This document shows positions 1-12,200 of a stretch of 64,000 bases of DNA, one piece after another. Where the stretch lies: positions 124,001-188,000 of the forward strand of contig VZSF01007000.1 of assembly GCA_013398295.1 (NCBI GenBank), read 5' to 3'. This stretch comes from Chionis minor. Its lineage: Eukaryota; Chordata; Aves; Charadriiformes; Chionididae. Position numbers and translations under genes: made by a program. The first letter of the stretch is position 1. Each line of letters begins with the position of its first letter. The notes under the pieces were generated by a model. It had not been told where the DNA came from. It made no database searches and worked only from the letters and a program-made list of their open reading frames with translations.

Positions 1-3000
1 TTGTCCAAATTGTCTAGTCAACTTGACAAAAGTGGCATTACTTACAGTCTTTACTATCATCACAACGTGATGAGATTTATTTTTTTTTTGCCTTTCACAG
101 GTTTTACTTTCTCTTTTTTTTTTTGTTGGACAAGGCTCCCAATCTGACAGTCACTGTGCTAAAGAGGGGTCTGTATGTAAATCAGCAGCCCAGGTGTTTC
201 CTAGAGGGAACACTAAAGAGATCCAAAAAAATCCACCCAGCCAGGCTCCTGGCTTACGTGGCTGCCCTCGCTGCTGCTCTTACAGGCAATTGCTGCCTGT
301 TCATCCTGAAGTGTCTCTTGCCCACTCTGTCTTGGCAGACAAACTTGGATGTGTACTTGCCTCAGCCTGCAGTGTGATCCAAAAAACCCTGTAAGAGAGT
401 TTGGAGCGTGGGTTCCCATGACATGCTAGTTCATGTCTGTCATCTGTCTATCTTTTTTCAACTAGCTTTGTTTTTCCTTTGTTTTCCAGTAGAAGGAAAG
501 GGAGAGCCCTTTATTAGGCAGGTGTTAGAAAGCACTTCATTACAGAAGAATCCAACAGAGTCTGCACTTTCCACTCAAAGTAGTTTGTTGTTTGGGTGTC
601 CCTCCCAGCTTCCATACTTAGAACATGCTGTTATCTATCACTTCTGCTGCCTTGTTTGAAGTCCAATAAAAATTACTGCGTATCTGAGTTGGACCTTTTA
701 ATGTAGAATCAAACCAAGGCTTTTTAAAATCAAAAATCTCTTCGTTCAAACACGTGAGTACTCCCTGGGGCAAAGTATACCTTTTGCCATGATAAATATT
801 GTTCAAATCATCAAAGTGATACTGCAGAAAGAGTTATAAAATGCCTACTTGCAATTTATATCACATAAACATGTCACTGATGCCCCAAATAATGAAGTGC
901 TAAATATCTTACAGCATACTTTCTATTTCATTTTATATTTACAAGAATATATTAGCTCTTGAATGGCATTTAACTCTGTAAAACTGATTAAAATATGTAA
1001 CAGGCTTAAAAGATTAATATCACAAAAGTACAGGCAGTTCACATAGCATGGTAAGTAACTTGCAGGAAAAATAATTTGCTAAGCATTGCAAATCAAATAG
1101 TACAGCTCCAGAAAAATTATTCGCATCTGTCAGGGCTGTTTTACAACAGTAAATAATGTTTAAACGTGTTGTTGTTTTTGCTAACTATATATTTATTGTC
1201 CAGAGTAGAGTTCAGATAACTTATCAAATAACTTTAAATGCATTAATATTTTTGTGCCAGGAGTTGCAGGGTAAGATCTTGGCCCTATTGAAGACAATAA
1301 TAAACCTCCCACTGCCTTTATGGATGCAAGCCTGGTGATAAGGTTGTCTTCATTTTGTTCGCCCTGGCATCATACAAAGTCATAGGCTCCACAGCATTGA
1401 TGACTGAAAACAAACAAAAAACCTGTCACCAGTTTAAAGCTCTACCTGGAGTGCAAGCTGCTCTCTTTCCTGGGCCAAACGTCTTTTGACTTCAGCAGGA
1501 AGAAAGCCAGAGAAGGGACAAGCAACAGTTCACTCTCTAGGGTATGTCACACATCATAAAAATAATCAGCATTGACTGTAGAGGCAATTTAGCCTCTAGT
1601 TATCCTATGTTAGTAGTTTAGCATAACAGTTCCATTAAAAGAAATGCGGAAATCTATGTTCTGACCCAGTAGGTTATAGAAAGGCTTAAGTCAATATCGC
1701 GTAAAAGCTACATGGCCAAATTCCTGCCTGTTTCAGCCAGAGAACCTAGGACAAGGCACACCAAATGAAGGTCTGGTGCCTTCTTTCTCTTACGTGCAAA
1801 TCCACCGCAAAATCACTGCTGTTGGAGGTGGCCTGGATTTTTGTGAAATCTTACTCTGAGAGATGGCACAGAGGATCTTACTTTCATGTGGTATGCTGCC
1901 TGTGAAAGAGCTGGGAAACAGTAGTCCTTTGCTCTGCTGAAGACTGTTTTTTAAAAAACCAACCTCTCAATAGGTGGACATTAAAAAATGAGAACAATGC
2001 TCTATTTTAAGATTACCTGTTGAGTTTTCGAAAGCTTGTCTGTAGGACAAGAAAAGAAATGTGACTAGCTGCACATACAGTAAAACTCAAACTTCACCAA
2101 GGGTAGTGCTAGTAAGCATGTAACTTTTTTTCTTTTGCATTACAATATATTTTCTCAGAACTATGAAGACCTAATTAATGCTCTTAATAGGGGTCTGGGG
2201 GGGATCTGACCCAAAACCTTTTTACTATATAGACAACTCAAATGTGAAGCAGTAATGGACGGGTGTGAGGAGAATGGTGGAAGGCTAGGGAGCTGGATGC
2301 TCTTGTGTGCAGAGGTGGGGTGCTTTTTGTTGTTTAAGTACAGCTAATATCTTACACTATTCATGTATAAAGAGCTTTTTGTTTGCAGCAAAGAAATGTG
2401 AAGATGCTATTGTGACAACGTGTTCAGAATAAATTCAGAAAAAAATAATTCTGCCTCCTTGGAGACTCAGCTTTAAGTGGGCTATTAAAGGAAATAAGGC
2501 TGCTGGGATCTCAGAGTAAGACTCCAGCTGGCTCTTGGAAGCCAAGTGTGTGTGGCAGATGGTGGGGGCGTACAAGGTAGGCTCCTGTCCTGTGCACACC
2601 CATGTGAGTCCCAGGAATGGCAGGGGTGCTGCTCCACTGGGACAGAGCAAAAGGCTGAATAACTATTGCAGGAGCAGTGTAACCCCTTCAATGGGATATG
2701 TTTTTAAACATCTGTAATTGCGTTAGCATCGTGGAACCCTAGTGATAAAGTAAACTGTATCAAGCTGGGCTTGAGCAATCAGAGAACCTAAGAAGCGGGC
2801 ACTGGCTACAAGGAGTTTTAACTGTGCAAGTGGAAGTTACTGCTTTACAAACTTGGGAGTGTGAAGACTGGTAGTGGAGCGAGTAAACTAAACACTCAAG
2901 TAGGTGTCACTTTCAATACAGGAATCCTAGCTGCTCTAAAATCAATGGCCAAAATTGCACCATTACTAGGACTTTATCCCAGCTACTTCCATAAGGCACT

Positions 3001-4250
3001 CCGCTTGCCCTATAAACTGGAGGGAGAACGGCCCTGGTCACTGGGATCCACCTGAACGAGGGGGTGACTGAATCTCACACTATAACCCCTCAGCTTCTGC
3101 GCCCGCAACAGTGACTGACAGTGTGGCTCCAGAACACCCACGTACAGAGAGATACTGCACTGTACATATGGCAGGGTACAGAAAAAGGACCAAATGAAAT
3201 CTAGCAAAAATGTAATTTTTGGAAGAGGATGAGGGATATAAACAGCAAGTAATTATTTAGTACAGAAAATATGATTGCAACTAGTTAAGAGAAAACCACC
3301 AAGTCTTCACTCTATTCCAGTTTTATTCTACTGCATAGGCATCTGCCACGTATGGTCAAAACACCAGATTTTTTTATTTTCTCAGATAGTACAAAGAAGG
3401 AATAGAAAAGAGGAGAGGAGAATCATGAAAATCAACTCTTGGCAGCTAGTAAGTGATGACATAAAAAGCACTTATGGCAATCTCTAAGCATAGATATTTT
3501 TAATTTATTTAAAAGAAAATCCTATTCAGGACAGAAGTAAGTTGTTGGCAGGAGCTACATGACACAAATTTGTCTGTAAATTTAATGTTTGTAACTTGCG
3601 CTTCATGCACTGCTTTGAGTATTTGGATGAAAAATTATAGCTGTTGGTGGTCTTTGTTAGTAAGTTCAGCTTAATGGAGCTTTATGAATATAAGGAGCTG
3701 TATGACCTGTTGCTAATCTTATTTCATTCTCTAGATCTCAAGTATGAAAATACAAAGCAGGTACCAAGAGTAAATACCCCTAATATTTAAAACTGAGTTG
3801 GCTTTAAGACTATGCTATAAAATTCCATTCTGCTGGGAGCCTAGGCAAGAGAATCCCTATTTATCTTATGAGCTCCTACAGTTTTTCATCACTGACGTAT
3901 TAATGAAACAGTTAAAATATTCCACAAAATATCTGGCACTCTTTTTCTGTAGTAAAATATTGTTTGGTGTTGAAACCTTTCTTTTTTGGGGGGGTGGGGG
4001 TGGATGTGCCAGCTGGGATAAAGATGTCTGAACTGGACAGATCACAGTGAAAAGATTCCCCCCCCCCCCNATTTCCCAGAAACCAAAAAAAAAACCCCCC
4101 CCCCCCCCCCCCAAAAAAAAAAAAGAGGTCTCAGTGTAACATGGTAACTTTCTATGTGGGCTTACGATCTCTAGGTCGATTTCAGACATCATTCCAATTG
4201 TGCTTACTTGTCTCCCATGTCAGTCAAACGGCTTCAGAGGAGGTGCCTGT
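1..4250. other. Non-coding stretch, probable TNFAIP8L3 intron 1
   Basis: No exon with convincing splice sites or a recognisable protein was found on either strand. The second TNFAIP8L3 exon, expected to encode the roughly 180-residue TIPE2-like helical domain in one long open frame, is absent, so it must lie to the left of the window. The stretch is ordinary AT-rich sequence with homopolymer tracts near 3986-4003 and 4058-4124. That it is intronic is inferred from the exon at 5229-5280 and the conserved gene order. Confidence 0.5.
4058..4124. repeat. Low-complexity C/A homopolymer block with an ambiguous base
   Basis: A C12 run, one N at 4070, a short unique spacer, A10, C18 and A12 follow one another. 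A separate G-rich stretch lies just upstream at 3986-4003. The single N and the abrupt homopolymers suggest a hard-to-sequence or mis-assembled spot; a G-quadruplex or i-motif former is also possible. Confidence 0.85.
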
Positions 4251-5228
4251 GACTTCCACGAAGAAGCTGGAGGTCGAACAGGTCCCTTCTGCACCTACCG
4301 TCGGCAATGGCCCGCGCCAGTGGCATGCCAGCCACGTGTGGGCGATGCCCTGCTGGCAGGGTGACACCGCTGCTGACCACAGACGAGCTGGAGACCCGGG
4401 GTGGCCTTGAGCGGATGGCAGTTGTCTCGGCGGCCCGGCATGGGGACGCATGCTCCGCTGGCAGCACGAACCTACCTCTGCGTGTGCCGTGTTTCGCACA
4501 AGTTTATTGTCCCCGTCTGCTGTTAGCGCAGGACAGCCGTGGGTGATGGCATAGCGGCGATGGCTTGTTTTGCGTGGGACGCAGGAATGTGAAGATTTGG
4601 AAGTGGCAAGAGATTTTTTTTTTTATTTATTTATTCCCCCCCTTCTGTCTCATCTAAGAACTATGCGGGCCACAGCAGTTAGACAGCAGCGTTTGTTTGG
4701 GGTTTGGTGACAAGTTAGGACTCGAAAACAGATACCTGGCGGGCCCTGGGTGCTGGTCTCTGAGGGGCAGCCTCCCCCCCCCCCCGGCACGGGGGCGAAC
4801 CGCTGCGGTGCTGCCACGATACCAAAATCGCCCGAAGCCAACCCAAAAAAACCAACTTTGCAGCCTCTGGATACGTAGAGCACAACGCGCCCGCTTCGCG
4901 CCGACGCCGCTAGTGCGATGAGCCGCCAGGCCGCGGCTGAACGCGGCTTCCCCGTCGGGGCGGCGCTCTTCCCCCCCTCCCCGGGGCAGAGCGAGCAGTC
5001 GTCCCCCCCGGCCCGGCCGCCGCGGGACGTCTCTGCGCGGAGGAGCCGGTGACCGCCCGCCCCGCCGGCGGGGCGAGGGGCGCCTTCCCGGCTCGCCTCC
5101 GGGCTGGGATCGCCCCGCAGCCCCTGCTCGGAAGGCGGCGGGGGGACGACGACTCCCCCTCCTTCCCGCGGTCCCCCCCTGCCAGCCCCGTGGCTGCGCG
5201 GGGTTCGGCAGTCCTGCTCCCCCCTTCC

Positions 5229-5280
5229 CTGCTGGTGAGACCGGCTCGCCTTCGCTCAGCTCCGCCGAGTCCGAGTCCAT
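5229..5280 (-). CDS. TNFAIP8L3: TNFAIP8L3 (TIPE3) first coding exon, partial
   Basis: Reading leftward from the ATG at 5280, the sequence encodes MDSDSAELSEGEPVSPA, closely resembling the acidic N-terminal segment I remember for mammalian TNFAIP8L3 (MDSDSGEQSEGEPVTAAG). TNFAIP8L3 binds and transfers phosphoinositides and promotes PI3K-AKT signalling; the domain that does this is in the next exon, outside the window. The exon lies in a CpG island immediately downstream of CYP19A1 and on the same strand, which matches mammalian order. An in-frame upstream ATG at 5421 leaves room for a longer N-terminus. The expected exon end, after CCAGCAG, is followed by GGAAGG rather than GTAAGG, so the donor is either altered, misread or elsewhere (a GT occurs inside the exon at the CCG|GTCTCA point). 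Identification is from a short motif plus synteny. Confidence 0.68.
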
Positions 5281-5534
5281 GCTGCGGGCGCCGGCGGGCG
5301 AAGGCACGGAGGGGCGGCTGGCCGGAGCAGAGCGGGGAGCGAGCGGCGAGCGCGCGGCGAGCGCAGCCAGCTGCCACCGCCTCCTCCTCCCAGCCCGGGC
5401 GCTGGGTCGGCGCCACCGCATGCAGCCACCTCGCTCCGTGCCATTGGCTGCAAAGGCGGAGCGGGGACGGGCGGGCTCCGGCGAGGGGCGGAGGGAGCGG
5501 GGGCGCGGTGGGGGGAAGGCGCTCTGCTCGCCCG

Positions 5535-6279
5535 NNNNNNNNNNNNNNNNNNNNNNNNNNNNNNNNNNNNNNNNNNNNNNNNNNNNNNNNNNNNNNNNNN
5601 NNNNNNNNNNNNNNNNNNNNNNNNNNNNNNNNNNNNNNNNNNNNNNNNNNNNNNNNNNNNNNNNNNNNNNNNNNNNNNNNNNNNNNNNNNNNNNNNNNNN
5701 NNNNNNNNNNNNNNNNNNNNNNNNNNNNNNNNNNNNNNNNNNNNNNNNNNNNNNNNNNNNNNNNNNNNNNNNNNNNNNNNNNNNNNNNNNNNNNNNNNNN
5801 NNNNNNNNNNNNNNNNNNNNNNNNNNNNNNNNNNNNNNNNNNNNNNNNNNNNNNNNNNNNNNNNNNNNNNNNNNNNNNNNNNNNNNNNNNNNNNNNNNNN
5901 NNNNNNNNNNNNNNNNNNNNNNNNNNNNNNNNNNNNNNNNNNNNNNNNNNNNNNNNNNNNNNNNNNNNNNNNNNNNNNNNNNNNNNNNNNNNNNNNNNNN
6001 NNNNNNNNNNNNNNNNNNNNNNNNNNNNNNNNNNNNNNNNNNNNNNNNNNNNNNNNNNNNNNNNNNNNNNNNNNNNNNNNNNNNNNNNNNNNNNNNNNNN
6101 NNNNNNNNNNNNNNNNNNNNNNNNNNNNNNNNNNNNNNNNNNNNNNNNNNNNNNNNNNNNNNNNNNNNNNNNNNNNNNNNNNNNNNNNNNNNNNNNNNNN
6201 NNNNNNNNNNNNNNNNNNNNNNNNNNNNNNNNNNNNNNNNNNNNNNNNNNNNNNNNNNNNNNNNNNNNNNNNNNNNNNN
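5535..6279. other. Assembly gap of 745 N
   Basis: The run of N interrupts the CpG island immediately upstream of the TNFAIP8L3 first coding exon. The 5' UTR, core promoter and any divergent transcript start are probably missing here. Long open frames that cross the gap are artefacts of untranslated N. Confidence 1.
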
Positions 6280-9200
6280 ATATTGTTCTGTGCAATGCTG
6301 AGAACTACAATAGTAAAAATGAAGGCAGAGTTTGCCTTATGTCCTGGGGTGAATCCTGGCATGCTCCCCTGCCTTCAAATCAGGTTGAGCCTGAAGAGAT
6401 AGAAGACCTCAAACTTCCTCGCCCTGGAATACGCACATTGATATGTTGAATTTGGACACAAAATTCTTCAACCTCTGCATTGAAAAGTTAGGCGTTAAGT
6501 AATTTGTCATGTTGCTGTCATAGCCTGGGCCTGTGGTGTTAAGGCACCTTTGGTTTTTATTCCATGAACACAAGTTCTGACTCTTGTTTGTAATTCTTTT
6601 CATTAAATTTAAAATTACATTCTAAATAGTGCTGATTATAAACCCATAAATTAGTATCATATAAGGAAAAACATGTAAACTTAAGTGATTCTAGGATTCT
6701 GTTGTGAGGATTCAATGCAAAATCTGAATGCAGATGATGTGGGGAATCTACAGGCATGACATAAACAACGTAGCAACAGAAAAATGCCACGAGTAAGTTG
6801 TGAAAGATAATCCCGGATACTACACCAACAACAGGATCTGAGAGCTGGAAGTTTAGTCTCTCTCTGTCTCTCTTGTTGTTGTTGTTAGCTTTCTACCAGC
6901 ATAAATGCAACCTAAAAAACCTCTCCAATAAGAGTGTAACAATTTAAGTCCAATAGGAAGAGTAAGCATTTGAGTGCAATTAATTCATTTTCTTTGATTG
7001 CTTGAAACTCTAATGATAATTTCTAACCCGTCCGGATTCTGGCTTTCTAATGACAATGACTGTAATTAAGTGTTTTTTGCAGCGACGTGTGTACAGTGGA
7101 ACCCTTCCTGCTCCCCCAGCAGCCAAGGGGGAGGCCAGTCTGTTGTACTCCGGTTCATGTAATGAACTGGTACGAGGCAGCTGTGTATGCGCTTCCAAGG
7201 TATTCTAGGCACTGGCTTTGCCCTATTTTCTGTGTGGGCTTTTTTTTGTTTGAGTGCGTAACCTATGCTATAATTACAATTAAACGTTAAACTCTGAATA
7301 GTCACACTTCTCTGCCACTGGCCATAAGTTCATCTGCTAAAAAAGCAGATTATTTTTCATGAAAGACAGAAGTCTTGGCGTGGAATAGTTAAAATGACAA
7401 GAATCAAAATAAGTGGGGTTCAGTTTTCAGGGTTTTTTTGTCATTCTGTAACCACAGTAATAAATTTTATGATCAGAATAGTGTAACTTAATCAATATTG
7501 TATTGCATCAGACTTGTGATATATACATTAGACATTCTCATTACTATGCTGTAATTACTTTCTATTCCACAGTAAATGCTGTTTCAAGATTACTTTTCCT
7601 CTTTATCGCTGCTAACTGTAAAGCAGTTATGAAAGTTTTTAGCTGTAACAGAATGAGCACATTGTTTCATTTCAAAACATATGGTTAGAATTCAGTTTTT
7701 TTTCCTTCTTGATGGTCTCTGCCCAACAGAGTCCAGCACTTGGTTTAACATGTGACCTGGAAAATTCCATATGCTTGGAGTTCTGAACTTCATAGTTTCC
7801 ACTTGTTACAATACTGGTGCAGAGAAAAACACAAAAGGTTTATTAACAGCAATGTATGTACTAGCTGAATGCACATTAAATAAAACTCCACATGAAGAAA
7901 GTTGACATTTCACTACTTATTTATTTTTTGCCTTTAGTATAAATAGTGCAATTACATGTTCATTGTTACAAGCTAAAAAGCTCCGTGACTGTTTCCTTTA
8001 TTACTAGCGTAGATCTAAAGATTGTTGGGGTATTTAGAAGCTGGAATGTGTTTTCTCAAGGCTCAGTTAACCCATTTGCCTGCAAATCTCTGAAATATTA
8101 CTTACCAGGGGAGCTGGTAACATAGCCGACTAGAACTGCCCCATGTGTTGCATGTATTATACGACGCTGTCTGTAGCAGCTACATTGCTGTATAGCTCCT
8201 CCATTCACATTTCGGGTGCATCTGGTCTTGATCTTCGTTCCATATGGAGCTTATCTGAAATCTTCTGTCTGCTCATCATATCTAAGTGCTGAAGATCTGC
8301 CTGTGAGAGCTTTTAGGATTCACACTTTTTCACTGTTCTGTCTGCAAATCATGCTTGCATGCTCATGCAAATACAATTTTATCATATTTTAAGTACTAAG
8401 TAGCTCAGCTGCTGTAGCATCTATGTCTAGTATATTTATCCTTACAAGGCTATTGTGAAATAAGGATAGCAGTCTCTCTCTCTCCCCCCCTCTCCCTCTC
8501 ACAGAGGGAAATGAGGTACTGAGAAGCTGTGATTTAAAGTCAAGTGTGAAGCACGGACTTCACCTGTATCTCTTGAGCCGTACCTGAACTGTTAAGTTAC
8601 CCATTTCTGCTAAATAAAAGATTGGCAAGCTGCCTGTGCTTTGCTACTCAAGCTTTCATCCTTCAAACCTATCCCAGGAAGCAGTCTCTCTTTTCTTTCC
8701 GTTATTAAATCTGGCAAAACTTCCTTTGCGCTACCATCTTTGTGTCTGACTTCTATGTTTTACACTGCAAGGACATGTAGGTAGGATTACATGTTTTTTC
8801 AGAGCTCCCTTCCAACCCCTTACATTCTGTGATTCTGTGGTTCTAAATGTAAAAGTGTAGATTTTTTTTTTTTCTCACAAATACTTTTTAATTTAATTTA
8901 AACATTATTTAAATAAGGTCTACCCTAAGATGTACTGTTTTGATACTGTTGCCTAATATTTTGATTCACAACTTATGATGTTACATCTCTCATATCCAAG
9001 CGCCATTGCTACTGAATGTATTACAGAGAAGCGTCTCCCACAGGCTGATATACTCATGAAATGTACTGTAGCAGACTTCTAGGTTTTTTTTTTTTCCCCA
9101 ATTTCTTTGTGGTGTCAGTTTTCTTCATGAAATATATATATACGTACACAGTGTGCACCTTTATTGGTAAAGCATGAATAACCGGTATCAAGGATCAGTA

Positions 9201-12200
9201 GATTCTCTATCTTTGTCATGCCAGGAACTTAGATTCTTTCTTACTGTAGTCTGGAAACCAGTCAGCGTGCATATACATATATACATTTTGCATGCATTTT
9301 TAATAGATTTTAGTTGCACTAATGCACCTATTGATGGTCTGCAAATGCTCTTCGTATCTGATTTAGAATTCAAATAATGAAAAAGATGTCCGCATTACTT
9401 TAATTCCTACTTATGTGCCAGTAGATATTCAAAGATCTAGATTTTTGAAATGTCTGGTTTAGGCAGTGCATGTACGTCCTATGTTGGGAGAATAAATATG
9501 GAAGAGCGAAGTATTTTCTGCTTCGCCCCTTTTATTTTAAAGTTACTGTTAAGAGATATAGAGCATAATTTCTGAATACCTATCATAGTATGAACATATT
9601 TTTTTGCCGTTGGACTTGCTGAATTGTGTTCTGTCTTTGCCTGGTGTTGACTTTTCTCAAAGAAGAGCTGAGGAAGCAGTTACAGACCGAGACTGCAGGC
9701 TGGTACTGGTGCTAACCTATGCTGCGATGTTTTTTGAATATCAGACTTAAAGCTAGGACTGAGATTTAGCTTCAGTCACCTTGAAGAGCCTCGTAAGGTG
9801 CTCATATGAGATTTTACTTAAAATGAAGTAAAGTGGCATAGAAAAATGTTGTACTCCTATGCAACTTACATCGTGCTGAACTGTGTTAATCTTAGTATGT
9901 TATCAGAAAAGATAATTTTGTCGGAAATTGGTATTTTCATGGGCATAAGTAGGTTGGGGCTGTGGGTTGACTGGCACAGGAAAAGTTTAATTAACGGTAA
10001 ATAATTGGTCTGATCCAAATTGCGACTGTTTGTAGTAAGAAAGGAAGATGGAACAACCAATACCTTTTCCCTTAAGCTAATGCAACACTGAACAAAGGCA
10101 GCAACTTCTAATAAAGGAGCTATTAAATCTGGTGTCAAGCTTGCTAACACCTATGTTTACAGAGGCAAGAAAACAGCAGAGCCAGACTAGTGCTCACTTT
10201 TTGTGGAGTTTTTGAGGTGTGTTCCCCTTGAAGCAGTAACTTACCCTGTTTCCTCTTACCTTATAGGAAAAAAGTCTCCTGTGAGAACCGTTCATGTCTA
10301 TTTTTTAGCCATGAGGATGATGTTACTTTTCTGTTTGCTTAAAGTAGGATTTTGTTCATAGAATAAGGTTTTCTGTATTAAACTGAAATTTGAATTGTCC
10401 AGGTATTTCATAGCTTTGCACTACTTCAATGATATTGGATTTTATTTTTTTAAGATAAAACTAAAACTTTACTTGGTTTTTTGGGATGATGATTGGTCCT
10501 GTGCTTAGAAGGATGCCTATCTTGCAAATTACATGTAAAATTTGCTGTAGATTGGCAAACGCTTGCATTTGTAACCCTGCACTCTAAGGAACTGAAGAAT
10601 TAAAAGCTACATTCCCAAACTGAAAATGCATCTGTTAATTCTGTTGGTGGAAAACTTATTTTGAGGAAATTCTGTGTGGAAATTTTATTGGTTAGGCCAT
10701 GACCCTCACTTTTATGAGCAAGAGATTAGGCATTGTTATTGTAAAGTCCTAATAAATTAGGTAGATTTTTACTTGCAATTTTAAATTTCATTACAGGTAG
10801 GATATGAGTAATATTGAAGGATAGGACTAATTAGCCAAAAAGTGAACCTTGTTTCTGTTTTCTCTCTTCTGGGGTTGGGAAAATAAACTTGAAAGATTTT
10901 TTTTCTCCAGAGAATTGCTGTAAAATACAGGATAAAGGATAAAAATACAGGATTGTCTTTTCTTTTGTCCCCATTCTGATGCTGTCTAGTGAAAGTTAGG
11001 GGACAGCTGCTGGTCAAAAACATTTTCCTGTCTCAACTGTCTTTGGGAATTGTTTTTTAATTATTGTGGTGATCACTGAAGTTACTTTAAAATACGTCAC
11101 ATTCCTTACTTGCCATGTGTTGTTGAGTTGCCCTCTTCGTGATAAGGGCTGATTTTCTGATGGCTACATTTAAGCCTTTTACTGTGTCTAAGATGCAAGT
11201 AAAATACAGTTAAACCAACAACAGATGCTGCTTGTTACTAAGCTGCGTTTTGGCAAGCTTTGAAACAGTTTTTTTGCATCATGTGGAAGATAGGTCATCC
11301 TTGTTTTCATTCCTGATTTCAAATTATGTGTAGGAGGAGGATTCCACAACTTCATGATACTCTGAGAAAGCAGAGAAAATGTTGTTGCTAGGAAACTATG
11401 TAGGACCTATACTGTACTGTATTTCCAGAATATTTTATAGTTAGCATGTGTTATTTCATTAATTTCTCTAATTCTATTCTTTATGCAAATATTCACATTT
11501 TTTCCTGTAGTCATGGTTGTCACACACTTATGTGTACTAGAAAATACATTCTTTCTGTGTTCATTTTTATATTGCTTTCTTCTATTCTTCAACACAGAAA
11601 AAACAACCCACCAAACATTTCAGATTATGTTGTGTTCTGATGGCTAAAGTTTGTTCACGTGATAATGTTGCCGAGATATCCCAAATTATTAGGATATGCT
11701 AGATCATGCTTTCCCACAAAAGACAAATGTTGAGATTCACGGAGTTACACTTTTTATGTAGAAACTTAATAATGCTTTTCAAATTGGATATTGTTGGGAA
11801 AAAATCTTAAAGCATATGGTGTTTTGCAGCTGATTAGGACTGGTTGCTCCTTTATGCTGGATGCTGTAACTCCCATTTTACAGCCATAAGATGTAACTGC
11901 ACATTGGAAAGCTGACTGAATCAATGCTATGGATTTCAGTCCAGGAGTGATGCACCTATGACTGAAATAGTGATGCAACAGCTGAGAACATTCTTGGTAC
12001 AGAGCTTCTGCTCTGTAGCAGATTTTTAGATATCTTTTTTCCCCCCAATTTCTTTGAGCACCTTTTGAACTAAAGGGAATCATAATCTCTGAGAGACCAT
12101 CACAGAGACAGAAAACAATTTTTTGTGGAGCAATTCACTAACATCCACATACTTTGCTCAGATAGCAGCATGTTAATGTACTTGTTTATGGTTTCTGTAA

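Larger units (their letters stand above)
4260..6279. other. CpG island at the TNFAIP8L3 promoter
   Basis: GC content and CpG density rise sharply from about 4260 and are very high at 4900-5534, against an AT-rich background on both sides. The island contains many GGGCGG-like GC boxes and runs into the assembly gap at 5535-6279. After the gap the sequence is AT-rich again, so the rest of the island and the transcription start are probably hidden in the gap. The left part, 4260-4560, is a GC-rich shore without a recognised product. Confidence 0.85.

Noticed and set aside
4910..6449. Long open frames of 340-466 codons on both strands
   Set aside because: They run through the N gap and the CpG island; lack of stops is an artefact of N and GC richness.
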